The notes below the pieces were generated by a model. It saw only the letters and a list, made by a program, of their open reading frames with translations, was not told the DNA's origin and did no database searches. Source: Chryseosolibacter sp964551035 (GTDB lineage: Bacteria > Bacteroidota > Bacteroidia > Cytophagales > Cyclobacteriaceae). Taken from it: 64,000 bases of DNA. This document shows positions 17,001 to 26,336 of this stretch, piece by piece. The position numbers were made by a program, and so were the translations under genes. Position 1 is the stretch's first letter. Every line of letters begins with the position of its first letter. The stretch spans positions 1 to 64,000 of the forward strand of contig CAZKBK010000007.1 in the NCBI GenBank assembly GCA_964551035.1, given 5' to 3'.

Positions 17001-18794
17001 TCACCTACGGTCGGCGGCTTTGACAATGCCCCGGGCCACCTGCTGTTGCTCGCCAGGTCGGGGCGGGACCGGCTTTCGTTCCATCACCCTGACGAAGAAT
17101 TTCCCGTTAGCCATCAGGTCCAACAGGAACGTCTTTTTATAGTACCCGAAAATGAAATAGTCGGTGGACTTGTTTCTCACCAGGGCGGGCTTATAGGCGT
17201 CGCGAAAATCGGCGTCATCAAATATCCCTTTGTAACACAAGTAAGTGATATCCGATGTCCGGTATCGCCGGGTATTTTCCGGGAGGACGAAGAGGGCTGT
17301 GTCGGCGACAACGTCCGCACCCATGAAGGCGCCCACAATATCCGGCGACAGTTCCCAGAATCCGCCTTTGTCAAATGAAGCGTGGTTTCGGTAGCCCTGT
17401 TTGATCGGGTTGGCGTGCGCCATCGTCGTATTGTTGAGTCCAAGAAGGTCGATCGTTTTTCCGTTATAGCTGTAGCCGATACTGCCCGTTGCCAGGGCGC
17501 CCAACGACGGATAATCTTCAAGATCCGAGAATGTCTCATTGAGGCGATCGGCGAGACGTCTGGCATTTTGTGCGAGGTTGAAATCATTAAGGATGTTGTA
17601 ATTCACCGAGCCACGTGCCTTAAAAAAATCCAACACGGTGTATTTCGCCAGGAACAAACTTCCAAACACCACGGGGAGGGCAAGCACGGCTGCTGACAAG
17701 CCCCGCGGATTTATCGACGCGCCAAGATATTCTCTCCAAAGGAACACGGAAGTACCGACAAGATACATCAGCGGCAAATAGGATTGATAGAACCGGCTGT
17801 ATTTGAAATGGTCGCCGCCCGTAAGTACCGGCAGCGCGAGTCCCGCAAAAATAACGACCAACAATACGGCATAAGCCTTCTCCTCCCGCCCAACGGAAGA
17901 CGCGTCGGCGCGAAACCGCTTAAACAGCATGATGGCAAAAAGTACGAGCAGCGCCACAATCATCGCGGCGTGCGGGTAGGAATAGAAAAACAGGAACAGG
18001 TAACGAATTCCCGAATAGATATTGTCCAGGAAGGCACCGGAAACCTTGGCGTAGTAGGTATTCGGGAAGGGGTATCCAAAATAGGAGAGGCGCCACAGCA
18101 ACAGGGAAGCGACGGTAGCAAGGTGGACGCCTATGGGGAGGGCAATCGCCTTCCATGCGGCGGAATCGCCACGTGCGTCACGCGAAATGATGAACAGCAA
18201 CCCGATAAAGAGAAAACTCAGCACGAGGCTTTCGGGCCGCGTCAGGTCGAGCAACGCGATCATTATCAAGAACTTTGTCAGCGAAAAGCGATCGGGTCGA
18301 ATCACGCGGTACACCAGTTGAAGCGAAAGGTGAACAATCAGGAATGTCCACAGTCCCGTCTCCATCAGGGCCAGAATATTCCATTCGACGAAGCCCAGCG
18401 GTAATAATAAAAGGGCCAGGATAATGACCTCGATGGCTGAGAGGGACTGCCCTTCGGTTTTGTTCAGCATGCGCGAAAAGCGAAGCACGCTTCTCAACGC
18501 AAGGAACATCAGGCCGAAATTGACAAAAAGTAAGACGAAGTTAAAGTACGCTGGCGTGACCCGGTAGGCCAGGCCTCCAAACAAGGTCCAAATCAGGGAC
18601 GTAAACCCTTCAACCCGTTCACCCCCAACGTTCCAGACAAAGCCGTGCCCATCCGCAAGGTTGCGCATGTAGACGAAATAAATATTCGCGTCGTCGACGC
18701 CTATCACCGGGGCCTGATATCCCCACCAATAGACCGAAAGGACGAGAAGAAGGGAAGAAAAAATGAACAGGGGCAGAACAAATCTCCGTGGCAT
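17001..18794 (-). CDS. GT-C membrane glycosyltransferase, arabinofuranosyltransferase-like
   Basis: A 597-residue membrane protein with about 10-12 helices and a soluble C-terminal third. The first external loop has GVDDANIYFVYMRNLADGHG then VWN; this resembles the DD-motif loop of GT-C enzymes such as mycobacterial AftB, which use polyprenyl-phosphate arabinose. Family assignment is from motif only, so the sugar is uncertain. The ATG at 18794 is preferred over the TTG at 18803. It lies 98 bases downstream of the arabinofuranosidase gene on the same strand and may share its transcript. Confidence 0.65.
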   Translation of the reverse strand: MPRRFVLPLFIFSSLLLVLSVYWWGYQAPVIGVDDANIYFVYMRNLADGHGFVWNVGGERVEGFTSLIWTLFGGLAYRVTPAYFNFVLLFVNFGLMFLALRSVLRFSRMLNKTEGQSLSAIEVIILALLLLPLGFVEWNILALMETGLWTFLIVHLSLQLVYRVIRPDRFSLTKFLIMIALLDLTRPESLVLSFLFIGLLFIISRDARGDSAAWKAIALPIGVHLATVASLLLWRLSYFGYPFPNTYYAKVSGAFLDNIYSGIRYLFLFFYSYPHAAMIVALLVLFAIMLFKRFRADASSVGREEKAYAVLLVVIFAGLALPVLTGGDHFKYSRFYQSYLPLMYLVGTSVFLWREYLGASINPRGLSAAVLALPVVFGSLFLAKYTVLDFFKARGSVNYNILNDFNLAQNARRLADRLNETFSDLEDYPSLGALATGSIGYSYNGKTIDLLGLNNTTMAHANPIKQGYRNHASFDKGGFWELSPDIVGAFMGADVVADTALFVLPENTRRYRTSDITYLCYKGIFDDADFRDAYKPALVRNKSTDYFIFGYYKKTFLLDLMANGKFFVRVMERKPVPPRPGEQQQVARGIVKAADRR

Positions 18795-18892
18795 GACCGT
18801 CAACTCAATTTCCGCAACGGGAAAAAAAATGTACCGGCAAAGGAATGCCGTTTGAGATTAAGGAAGTGCCGGATGAACGCGGATAGCGATTC

Positions 18893-20440
18893 CTATTCCA
18901 AGCTCAGTACCACAACCGAAAAAGGAGGCACTTTGACGGTCAACTGACTCTTTTTCAGGCGCACACCGCGAAAAGGACGCGGAACAACCTTCTCCGGCTC
19001 TTCAAAAGTATTGTGGTCCTGGAGGCGGGACGACTGCAGGATCCGACCGTCCACCTTTGTTTTTGGACTGCCTGCCATGGTGATTTCCACGTCATGGGTA
19101 TGCGACGCATCAATGTTTACCACAGAGATGTGTACGACCCCGGTGCTGTCTACCGACGCTGAGGCGGAAATGGCCGGAAGGGTTTCCCCTTCATACGTAT
19201 ACGCCGTGGTCTCCAGGTTTAGGGGAAGCAGCTTAGCATCCTGATGAACGCTGAACATTTCCATCACGTGATAGGTCGGCGTAAGCAGTATCTTTTCGTC
19301 ATCCGTCAGAATGACGGCCTGGAGGACGTTAACGGTTTGGGCGAGGTTTGCCATCCGGACCCGATCGGCATGGTTGTTGAAAATATTGAGGGTCACGCCG
19401 GCGATCATGGCGTCACGCATCGTGTTTTGTTGAAAGAGGAAGCCCGGGTTAGTTCCCGGTTCAACATCGTACCAGCCGCCCCATTCATCCACGAATAACG
19501 CGACGCGCTTTTCGGGATCGTATTTATCCATAATGGCGGAATGCCGCGTGACCAACTCCTCCATTTGCAACGCGCGCTGCATCGTGGTAAAATATTGTCC
19601 CTCCGAAAAGTCTGTCGCGGAGCCCTTTTTCCCCCAATCGATGACCGAATAGTGATGCAATGCAACGCCTTCCAGCATTTTATGGGGAATGTCGCGCATC
19701 AGCACTTCCGTCCAGTGGTAATCGCTGCTTCCTGCCCCGGAAGCAACCCGGAATATCCGGCTGCTGTTGTTCCAGTCGGTCATGAACGTGGCAAACTGCC
19801 GGTAAACGTTCGCGTAGTACTCGGCGGTCATGTTCCCGCCGCATCCCCAGGTCTCATTGCCAACACCCCAGTACCTGACGTTCCAGGGCGCTTCACGACC
19901 GTTGCTCCGGCGCAGGTCCGACATCGGGCTGATGCCATCGAAGTTCACATACTGTACCCAGTCGGCAAGTTCCTGAACGGTGCCGCTGCCGACATTGCCG
20001 GATAGGTAGGGTTCCGCGCCCAGCAGTTCACACATATTCAAAAAGTCGTGTGTGCCGAAACTATTGTCTTCCGTAACCCCACCCCACCAGACGTTGACTA
20101 TTTTGGGTCGTTTCTCTTTCGGGCCAATGCCATCCTTCCAATGATAGGTATCCGCAAAGCACCCTCCCGGCCAGCGAAGGTTTGGAATCTTCAATCGCCG
20201 GAGTGCCTCCACGACATCCGTCCGAACGCCGTTGACATTCGGGATCTTTTCGTTCTGTTCTCCCACATAAAATCCACCATAGATGCAACGACCAAGGTGC
20301 TCGGCAAAATGACCGTAGATGTGCCTGCTGACCACCACGGATGGAGAATCCATTTCAATGCGAATACGGTTTTGATCTTGGCCCGCAACCAGGGTGACGT
20401 TAAAGGCTGCAGCGACGAGGATAATGGCGAAGGATTTCAT
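18893..20440 (-). CDS. abfA: alpha-L-arabinofuranosidase, GH51
   Basis: A 515-residue glycoside hydrolase family 51 enzyme that releases terminal L-arabinofuranose from arabinan, arabinoxylan or oligosaccharides. It begins with a signal peptide (MKSFAIILVAAAFNVTLVAG), so it acts in the periplasm or outside. IYGHFAEHLGRCIYGG and RWPGGCFADTYHWKDGIGP are family signatures; the acid/base Glu is in WGVGNETWGCGGN and the nucleophile Glu in LFVDEWGGWYD. Its upstream region carries a 10-mer also found ahead of araB, suggesting common control by the Nudix-like regulator. Confidence 0.93.
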   Translation of the reverse strand: MKSFAIILVAAAFNVTLVAGQDQNRIRIEMDSPSVVVSRHIYGHFAEHLGRCIYGGFYVGEQNEKIPNVNGVRTDVVEALRRLKIPNLRWPGGCFADTYHWKDGIGPKEKRPKIVNVWWGGVTEDNSFGTHDFLNMCELLGAEPYLSGNVGSGTVQELADWVQYVNFDGISPMSDLRRSNGREAPWNVRYWGVGNETWGCGGNMTAEYYANVYRQFATFMTDWNNSSRIFRVASGAGSSDYHWTEVLMRDIPHKMLEGVALHHYSVIDWGKKGSATDFSEGQYFTTMQRALQMEELVTRHSAIMDKYDPEKRVALFVDEWGGWYDVEPGTNPGFLFQQNTMRDAMIAGVTLNIFNNHADRVRMANLAQTVNVLQAVILTDDEKILLTPTYHVMEMFSVHQDAKLLPLNLETTAYTYEGETLPAISASASVDSTGVVHISVVNIDASHTHDVEITMAGSPKTKVDGRILQSSRLQDHNTFEEPEKVVPRPFRGVRLKKSQLTVKVPPFSVVVLSLE

Positions 20441-20478
20441 TTTATTGAAAACAACAGGTTAATTTATTAATGTTAAAT

Positions 20479-20488
20479 ATACACTTAT
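20479..20488 (-). promoter_or_regulatory. candidate AraR-type operator upstream of abfA
   Basis: ATAAGTGTAT on the minus strand, 39 bases ahead of the abfA ATG, within an A+T-rich stretch containing two CATTAATAA direct repeats. The identical 10-mer, in opposite orientation relative to the gene, occurs upstream of araB (25406-25415). Assignment to a regulator is inference. Confidence 0.35.
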
Positions 20489-20692
20489 TAATGAAAAAAC
20501 AGGTGTTGGAGAAAGGAATTTTTCGCGTGGATGCTGAGAATACTTGCGGTGGACGTGACGATGCGGGAGATCCTGCTTGACGCAAATGGGCTTTCCGCTG
20601 TGGATCACCCGCGAGAACACGGACCCGGTATCTGCGATCAGGGCGTAGGCCGGAGGCAGGCAACGCGCGCGGACCCCGTCGGTCAAAACACC

Positions 20693-21382
20693 CTAAATAA
20701 ACGCGACGTCGGCAGACTGCAATTTCTTGTATTTTACGCGATCGAAAACGTAATAGAATGCACCCTTGCGGGAGGAGTATTTTTCTTTTTCGTTCAGTTT
20801 CCTGAGAACACCGTGCGAAAGTATCTTTCTCGTAAAATTGCGCTTGTCGAAACGGGTCTCGTAAATAGCCTCGTACAACGTCTGCAATTGTGGAAGGGTG
20901 AACTTTCCAGGCAAGAGTTCAAAACCGACAGGATGGGCGACCACTTTTTCACGAAGCCGCTCCCTGGCCTTGAATAGCATTTTCTTGTGATCAAAAACCA
21001 GGGACGGCACTTTGTTGAACGGAAACCATTTTGCCTCGTGATCGGTTCGGAGCTGCCGGGTGTAGTCAGCGATGCTGACCAGTGCAAAATACGCGATGGA
21101 GATGACACGCCCGGCGGAGTCGCGGTTGACTTCGCTGAAACATTGCAATTGTTCCATGTAAACGTTTCTGAGCCCGGTGAGCGCGTGAAGCACCCGACTG
21201 GCAGCCTCATCCCCACTTTCGCCGGGATCGACGAATCCACCCATCAATGACCACTTTCCTTGCTCGGGCTCGAAGCCACGTTTGATCAGTAAGGCTTTCA
21301 ACTGTTTGCCGTCAAAACCGAAGATGATGCAATCAACGGCAACCAGAATCTTCGGGTGCCTTTTATATAAATTCAATTCCAT
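20693..21382 (-). CDS. araR: Nudix-like transcriptional regulator, AraR type (NrtR family)
   Basis: A 229-residue regulator with an N-terminal Nudix domain (about 1-140) and a C-terminal winged helix (about 150-225). In the Nudix box region (GGFVDPGESGDEAASRV, then LHALTGL) the catalytic REuxEE glutamates are gone, so it should bind a ligand rather than hydrolyse one. Bacteroides AraR, of this architecture, senses L-arabinose and represses arabinose genes. Position directly after araA supports that role. The gene symbol is by analogy. Confidence 0.8.
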   Translation of the reverse strand: MELNLYKRHPKILVAVDCIIFGFDGKQLKALLIKRGFEPEQGKWSLMGGFVDPGESGDEAASRVLHALTGLRNVYMEQLQCFSEVNRDSAGRVISIAYFALVSIADYTRQLRTDHEAKWFPFNKVPSLVFDHKKMLFKARERLREKVVAHPVGFELLPGKFTLPQLQTLYEAIYETRFDKRNFTRKILSHGVLRKLNEKEKYSSRKGAFYYVFDRVKYKKLQSADVAFI

Positions 21383-21398
21383 TCAAGGGGCGGGATTT

Positions 21399-22892
21399 CT
21401 AACCGTAAATCACTTCGTTCATGTTCAGCGTCATTTTTATGTCGCGGATACGTGTGTCGTTGTCGATCACGATCAGCTCAAGCCCGGCAATTTCAGCAAA
21501 ATCTTCAAGATGTTCAACGTTCAGGCTTTGCGTATAGCAAGTATGGTGGGCGCCGCCGGCGAGAATCCAGGCTTCAGAAGCGGTGTAAAAATCCGGATCC
21601 GGCTTCCACAAAACCCGTGCGACGGGAAGTCCTGGAAGTTCCGCTTTAGGTTCAACGGCTTCAACGCTGTTTACCAACAGCCTGAAGCGGTTGCCCAGGT
21701 CAATCATGGAGGCATTCAGTGCCCGGCCTGCGGCGCCATTGAAGACGAGTCGTACCGGGTCTTCCTTTCCTCCAATAGAGAGCGGGTGAATTTCACAGGA
21801 AGGGCGGCCTGCCGCGATCGATTCACAGATCTCCAGCATGTGCGCGCCGAGGACCATTGGATCCAACGGATCGAGATGATAGGTATAATCTTCCATGAAT
21901 GAAGTGCCGCCGGGCAGCCCCGCGGCCATCCCTTTCATTGCCCTGACGAGTGCCGCCGTTTTCCAATCGCCCTCCGCGCCGAAACCATAGCCGTCATTCA
22001 TTAACCGCTGAACGGCAATACCCGGAAGTTGCCGAAGGCCGTGGAGATCCTCGAAAGTGGTCGTAAACCCTTTGAAACCTCCGTCTCGCAGGAACGCCCG
22101 CAACCCAAGTTCGATCCGGGCCGCCTGCCGCAGCGCGTCGTGGCGTTCTCCTCCCTTTCGAAGCACGGATGCCATCGCGTACCGGGAATCATATTCCTGT
22201 GTCAGTGTTGATATCTCGTTGTCGCTGACGGCGTCCACCACCCGCGCCAGGTCACCGACGCCATAGCCGTCGACGGCATAACCCAGCTTCAACTGCGCTT
22301 CGACTTTATCCCCTTCGGTGACGGCAACCTGGCGCATGTTGTCGCCAAAGCGGCAAAATCTCGCGCCCTGCCAGTCGCGCCAGGCAGCGGCGGCACGAAC
22401 CCACGTCGCCACGCGATCGTGCACGCGTTTTTCCTCCCAATGGCCGACCACCACCTTCCGCCTCAATCGCATGCGCGACACGAGAAAACCGAACTCGCGA
22501 TCGCCGTGCGCGCTCTGGTTCAAGTTCATAAAGTCCATATCGATCTTACCCCACGGGATGTCGCGGTTGAACTGCGTGTGCAAATGCAGCAACGGCTTGC
22601 TCAACACCTTCAACCCATTGATCCACATCCTGGCGGGTGAAAAAGTATGCATCCATCCGATGATGCCAATACAGGAAGGTGACGCACTCGCCTGCTGACA
22701 TAGCGCATGGATCGCCTCCGGCGTAGTCTGCACGCCCTTGAATACGACGCGAACGGGAATCACACTTGAGTGGTCCAGCGCATTCGAAATGTGTTCGGCA
22801 TTGGTGGAAACTTGTTGCAGCGCTTCCTCGCCATACAGGAACTGACTTCCCGTGATAAACCATACTTCAAATGCGTTCAGATTTTCAGTCAT
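21399..22892 (-). CDS. araA: L-arabinose isomerase
   Basis: A 497-residue L-arabinose isomerase, converting L-arabinose to L-ribulose with Mn2+, the first catabolic step. The start FEVWFITGSQFLYGEE and IGWMHTFSPARMWI are diagnostic, and GEGDWKTAALVRAMK-like (here GAEGDWKTAALVRAMK), TSFMEDYTYHL and GAHMLEICESIA carry the metal-binding Glu and His residues. Length matches E. coli AraA (500). Third gene of araB-araD-araA-araR; about 40 bases separate it from araD. Confidence 0.97.
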   Translation of the reverse strand: MTENLNAFEVWFITGSQFLYGEEALQQVSTNAEHISNALDHSSVIPVRVVFKGVQTTPEAIHALCQQASASPSCIGIIGWMHTFSPARMWINGLKVLSKPLLHLHTQFNRDIPWGKIDMDFMNLNQSAHGDREFGFLVSRMRLRRKVVVGHWEEKRVHDRVATWVRAAAAWRDWQGARFCRFGDNMRQVAVTEGDKVEAQLKLGYAVDGYGVGDLARVVDAVSDNEISTLTQEYDSRYAMASVLRKGGERHDALRQAARIELGLRAFLRDGGFKGFTTTFEDLHGLRQLPGIAVQRLMNDGYGFGAEGDWKTAALVRAMKGMAAGLPGGTSFMEDYTYHLDPLDPMVLGAHMLEICESIAAGRPSCEIHPLSIGGKEDPVRLVFNGAAGRALNASMIDLGNRFRLLVNSVEAVEPKAELPGLPVARVLWKPDPDFYTASEAWILAGGAHHTCYTQSLNVEHLEDFAEIAGLELIVIDNDTRIRDIKMTLNMNEVIYG

Positions 22893-22935
22893 CTTTCAGG
22901 ATCGATATGTTCGTTTTCTTGTTCACTAAGGCAAA

Positions 22936-23664
22936 TTATCCCCGGCCTCCCGGCTCACCTTGCCCGCCCTGTCCGTAATACGCGCCGGCACCATGCTTGC
23001 GCTGAAAGTGCTTGTTGATAAGCGACGCCTTCATCCGCGGTGTATCCGGCCTGATGTCGAGCGTCAGGTAAGCCATCCGGGCAATCTCTTCCAGCACCGC
23101 ACTATTGTATACCGCTTTGTCGGCGGAGTGACCCCAGGTAAACGGTGCATGGCTGCCGACGAGAATCATTTCAACTTGCGTGTAGTCCATGCCCCGTTGT
23201 TCCAAACCGTTGATGATCTGGAATCCGGTCTCATATTCATAGTTACCCGCAATCATCCGATCGTCCATAGGTTCCGCGCAGGGCACGTCGGCTGTGGCGT
23301 GGTCGGCATGTGTAGTACCCAGGATGGGAATATCCCGCTGCGATTGGGCCCAGGCCGTCGCATAGGTGGAATGTGTATGTGCAATCCCGCCGATTTTCTC
23401 CCAGGATTTATACAGAACCGCGTGCGTCAGCGTATCCGACGACGGACGAAGATTTCCGTCCACGGTCTTTCCGTCAAAGTCTACGACCACCATCTTATCC
23501 GGAGACAGGTCGTCGTAGGGCACCCCGCTCGGTTTAATTGCAAATACGCCAAGACCGCGGTCAGCGGCGCTCACGTTGCCAAAGGTATAGATCACCAGGT
23601 TGAGTGCCGGCAGCTTCATGTTGGCATGAAAGGCTGCTTCCCGGATGTGGTCGTATTTAGCCAT
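22936..23664 (-). CDS. araD: L-ribulose-5-phosphate 4-epimerase
   Basis: A 242-residue class II aldolase-type epimerase converting L-ribulose 5-phosphate to D-xylulose 5-phosphate. TFGNVSAADRG and IKPSGVPYD form the phosphate and substrate site, and GIAHTHSTYATAWAQ, with its His pair, and a later His (THADHATADVPC) bind the metal. The ATG begins on the base after the araB stop. The C-terminus ends in a glycine-rich tail (YYGQGGQGEPGGRG) that may be specific to this lineage. Confidence 0.96.
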   Translation of the reverse strand: MAKYDHIREAAFHANMKLPALNLVIYTFGNVSAADRGLGVFAIKPSGVPYDDLSPDKMVVVDFDGKTVDGNLRPSSDTLTHAVLYKSWEKIGGIAHTHSTYATAWAQSQRDIPILGTTHADHATADVPCAEPMDDRMIAGNYEYETGFQIINGLEQRGMDYTQVEMILVGSHAPFTWGHSADKAVYNSAVLEEIARMAYLTLDIRPDTPRMKASLINKHFQRKHGAGAYYGQGGQGEPGGRG

Positions 23665-25362
23665 TCAGTCGTCGTTGTTGGTAGAATGTTTAGCCGGGCG
23701 ATTGCGCTCCACGCGTGAAGCCAGCTCGCGATATCGCTGGTAACGGGCAGCGTAGACCAGCGCCTTTTCTTTTTGCGGCTCAAATTGCAAATCAAATCCC
23801 TGTCCCATCGCATCCATGGCGCGTTCAACATTCGGGTAAAGGTTCGCAGCGGTAGCCGCAAACATTGCTGCACCCAGCGCGCATGTTTGTTCGGACTTGT
23901 GAACACTAATGCGCATATCCAGTACGTTAGACATCACTTGCATCACGTAGGGTGATTTCCTCGCCACGCCGCCGAGCCCGATAATTCCTTTTGGCGCCAG
24001 GCCATCGTCAACAAACCGATCCACGATCGCCTTGGCTCCAAAACACGTCGCCTCGACCCAAGCCTTAAAAAGTCCCGGTCCATCGCTGGCCAGCGTAAGG
24101 CCATCCATGGCACCCTTCAGGGATTGGTCCGCATCCGGCGTTCGCCGGCCATTGAGCCAGTCCAGCGCAAGTTCGTCATTTATTTCAATCGGAAGGAGCG
24201 CTGCCTGTCTCGAGAGTTCTGGAATCAAACGCTCCGACAATTCGTTGCCCAACGCCCGCGCAGTGTCGCGATCAATGACGGCGGAGTCATTCAAAAGATG
24301 AGTCGCAGGCCAGGACAAAAGGTTCTTAAACCATGCGTACGTATCGCCAAACGCAGACTGTCCGGCCTCAAGTCCAATCATCCCGGGGATGATCGATCCA
24401 TCGACCTGGCCGCAGATACCCCTGACGACTTTCTCTTTCATCTCGTCTTTCGGTATCACCATCATGTCACAAGTAGAGGTGCCCATCACCTTGCTCAGGT
24501 ACCAGGGTTCAATCTGTCCCCCCACAGCGCCCATGTGACAGTCGAAAGCGCCGACGCCGACGATCACGTCGGAGGGTAGTCCCAGACGCCGCGACCACAT
24601 CGGATCGAGCGTTCCCGCCGCTTGATCGGACGTGCAGGTGGTCGAATAAAGGCGTGTTGTAAAATCCTTTAGCAGGGGATCAAGCGATGCGAAAAAATCA
24701 TCGGATGGCAAACCTCCGAACGCTTCCGCCCACAAGGCTTTATGTCCGGCTGCACACACGCTGCGTTTCATGGAATGAAGGTCCCGACCTCCGGTCAGCG
24801 CAAAAGGAATCCAATCGCAGTGTTCCACCCACGAATAGCACGCTTCGCGCACCCGGGTGTCCCTTCTCAAAACGTGCAGCAGCTTTGCCCAGAACCATTC
24901 CGACGAGTAAATTCCGCCCACATACCGAAGATAGTCGGTCTCGCGCCGTGCAGCGTGATCATTGATTTCCTGAGCCTCTTTGAGCGCGGTGTGGTCCTTC
25001 CAGAGTACGAACATCGCGTTGGGATTCTCTTCGAAGCCGGGGAGCAACGCGAGGGGTGTGCCTGACCGATCTACGGCAACCGGTGTTGAGCCGGTGGTAT
25101 CCGCACTGATTGCCCGCACCCGCGAACGCACTGACGGGCCAGCGACTTTGAGGCATTCCTGCATCGCGCGTTCAAGACTTTCCAGATAATCGAGCGGATG
25201 CTGGCGAAACTGGTTGCTGGAAGGGTTGCAATAAAGACCGTCACGCCAGCGCGAATATCCGGCGATGCCCTGGCCTACTTCTTCCCCGGTACGGACGTTC
25301 ACGAGAACCACCCGCACGGAGTCTGTCCCAAAATCCGATCCGATAACAAACGCGTCTTGCAT
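23665..25362 (-). CDS. araB: ribulokinase
   Basis: A 565-residue FGGY-family kinase that phosphorylates L-ribulose. The ATP-binding fold opens with IGSDFGTDSVRVVLVNVRTG; ADTTGSTPVAVD and GVGAFDCHMGAVGG hold the substrate and catalytic Asp region, and GLGGVARKSPYVMQVMSNVL the C-terminal FGGY signature. The ATG at 25362 is chosen over a GTG two codons earlier. First gene of the operon, so its upstream region should hold the arabinose-responsive promoter. Confidence 0.96.
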   Translation of the reverse strand: MQDAFVIGSDFGTDSVRVVLVNVRTGEEVGQGIAGYSRWRDGLYCNPSSNQFRQHPLDYLESLERAMQECLKVAGPSVRSRVRAISADTTGSTPVAVDRSGTPLALLPGFEENPNAMFVLWKDHTALKEAQEINDHAARRETDYLRYVGGIYSSEWFWAKLLHVLRRDTRVREACYSWVEHCDWIPFALTGGRDLHSMKRSVCAAGHKALWAEAFGGLPSDDFFASLDPLLKDFTTRLYSTTCTSDQAAGTLDPMWSRRLGLPSDVIVGVGAFDCHMGAVGGQIEPWYLSKVMGTSTCDMMVIPKDEMKEKVVRGICGQVDGSIIPGMIGLEAGQSAFGDTYAWFKNLLSWPATHLLNDSAVIDRDTARALGNELSERLIPELSRQAALLPIEINDELALDWLNGRRTPDADQSLKGAMDGLTLASDGPGLFKAWVEATCFGAKAIVDRFVDDGLAPKGIIGLGGVARKSPYVMQVMSNVLDMRISVHKSEQTCALGAAMFAATAANLYPNVERAMDAMGQGFDLQFEPQKEKALVYAARYQRYRELASRVERNRPAKHSTNNDD

Positions 25363-25405
25363 AAGCACTGGGCGTATTTTTTTTCAACAAGATAAACATT
25401 TTTCG

Positions 25406-25415
25406 ATAAGTGTAT
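25406..25415 (+). promoter_or_regulatory. candidate AraR-type operator upstream of araB
   Basis: ATAAGTGTAT, 44 bases ahead of the araB ATG, is shared exactly with the abfA upstream region. It lies in an A+T-rich gap of about 100 bases between the DUF2807 terminator and araB, where the operon promoter must be. Functional assignment is inference. Confidence 0.35.
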
Positions 25416-25466
25416 GAAATACAGTTATCCGCGCAGCCATGTGTCTGACGCTCAACAGGAGGCAAC

Positions 25467-25495
25467 AAAAAAAGCGGAAGGGGTCCCTCCGCTTC
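25467..25495 (-). terminator. rho-independent terminator after the DUF2807 gene
   Basis: Stem AAGCGGA...GGG (72-82 of 254xx) pairs with CCC TCCGCTT (25485-25494) with one bulged A and a 2-nt loop. On the minus strand it is followed by a run of T (plus-strand A run 25467-25473). It lies about 20 bases beyond the DUF2807 stop and isolates the araB operon. Confidence 0.8.
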
Positions 25496-25514
25496 TTGAT
25501 GGTGCTCAATGGTC

Positions 25515-26336
25515 TCACATTTTCCTCACCTTTCCACTGCCCGAGGCATGGCTGTTCACCTTTGAAGGATTGCCCCTGTAGGAGACCGTCCCGCTTCCGG
25601 AGATATTGGCCTCGAGTTCCCTGGCCACGTTGATCTCGACGTCGCCGGAACCGGAGATGCGTATGTTACAATCTTTCGTGCTCAGGTCCGCGGCAAGAAC
25701 CTCACCCGATCCACTAATGGTGGCATTGACCCGTTCGGAAGTCCCGCTGGCGTCGATCCTCCCGGAACCGGAGACCGAAAAATCAGCTGCATCTGCAATT
25801 GCGGCAGAAAGGCGAACGCCTCCCGATCCGCTCACGTCGCTATCGACATTTCGGCACTTCCCCTTTACTTCCATAGTCCCCGACCCGGAGACGTCGGCTT
25901 CAAGGTCGCCGGAGATCTGCACTTCGACCTCCATGGATCCCGAACCGCTGACGGCCAGCGCCATGTCATCACCTGTAATGACGCCCTGCCCCACAAGGTC
26001 TCCCGAGCCACCCACGGCGATGCCCTCAATTTCCGGCACCGTGATGTAAACGGTCACCTCCCCGTCGTCAGACCAATCCCAATCGAACCAGTCGCCATCG
26101 CCTTCGCGTTTAATAACCAATTTGCCACCGGAAACCTCCGTTTCGAGCTCTCGGAGTACCTCGTCATCGCCCTGTACTTCAACCTTCTGGGGACTTCCCT
26201 GGCGGAGGTACAGTTTGCCGGGATGGCGGAAGCTGATCCTGGTGAAGGAATCCACATTGCGGGTTTCGCGGTTCTGGGCATGCAATAGCGGCGCCGCCAG
26301 AAGGGCGGTCAACAGGAGAACGAAAATCCTTTTCAT
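25515..26336 (-). CDS. DUF2807 (head GIN domain) exported protein
   Basis: A 273-residue exported protein. The signal peptide is MKRIFVLLLTALLAAPLLHA, which is why the ATG at 26336 is chosen. The rest is the DUF2807/putative autotransporter adhesin domain: a ladder of SGSG motifs recurring roughly every 20 residues (for example AVSGSGSMEV, DVSGSGTMEV, TISGSGEVLA, RISGSGDVEI, NISGSGTVSY), as expected of a parallel beta-helix. Found in Bacteroidetes, usually of unknown role at the cell surface or periplasm. Transcribed alone between its own terminator and a divergent gene. Confidence 0.85.
   Translation of the reverse strand: MKRIFVLLLTALLAAPLLHAQNRETRNVDSFTRISFRHPGKLYLRQGSPQKVEVQGDDEVLRELETEVSGGKLVIKREGDGDWFDWDWSDDGEVTVYITVPEIEGIAVGGSGDLVGQGVITGDDMALAVSGSGSMEVEVQISGDLEADVSGSGTMEVKGKCRNVDSDVSGSGGVRLSAAIADAADFSVSGSGRIDASGTSERVNATISGSGEVLAADLSTKDCNIRISGSGDVEINVARELEANISGSGTVSYRGNPSKVNSHASGSGKVRKM

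Noticed and set aside
20441..20692. RNA gene or gene remnant between abfA and araR
   Set aside because: A weak GCGGGAGATC/GATCACCCGC inverted repeat is present, but no tRNA fold, conserved RNA or protein motif could be recognised.
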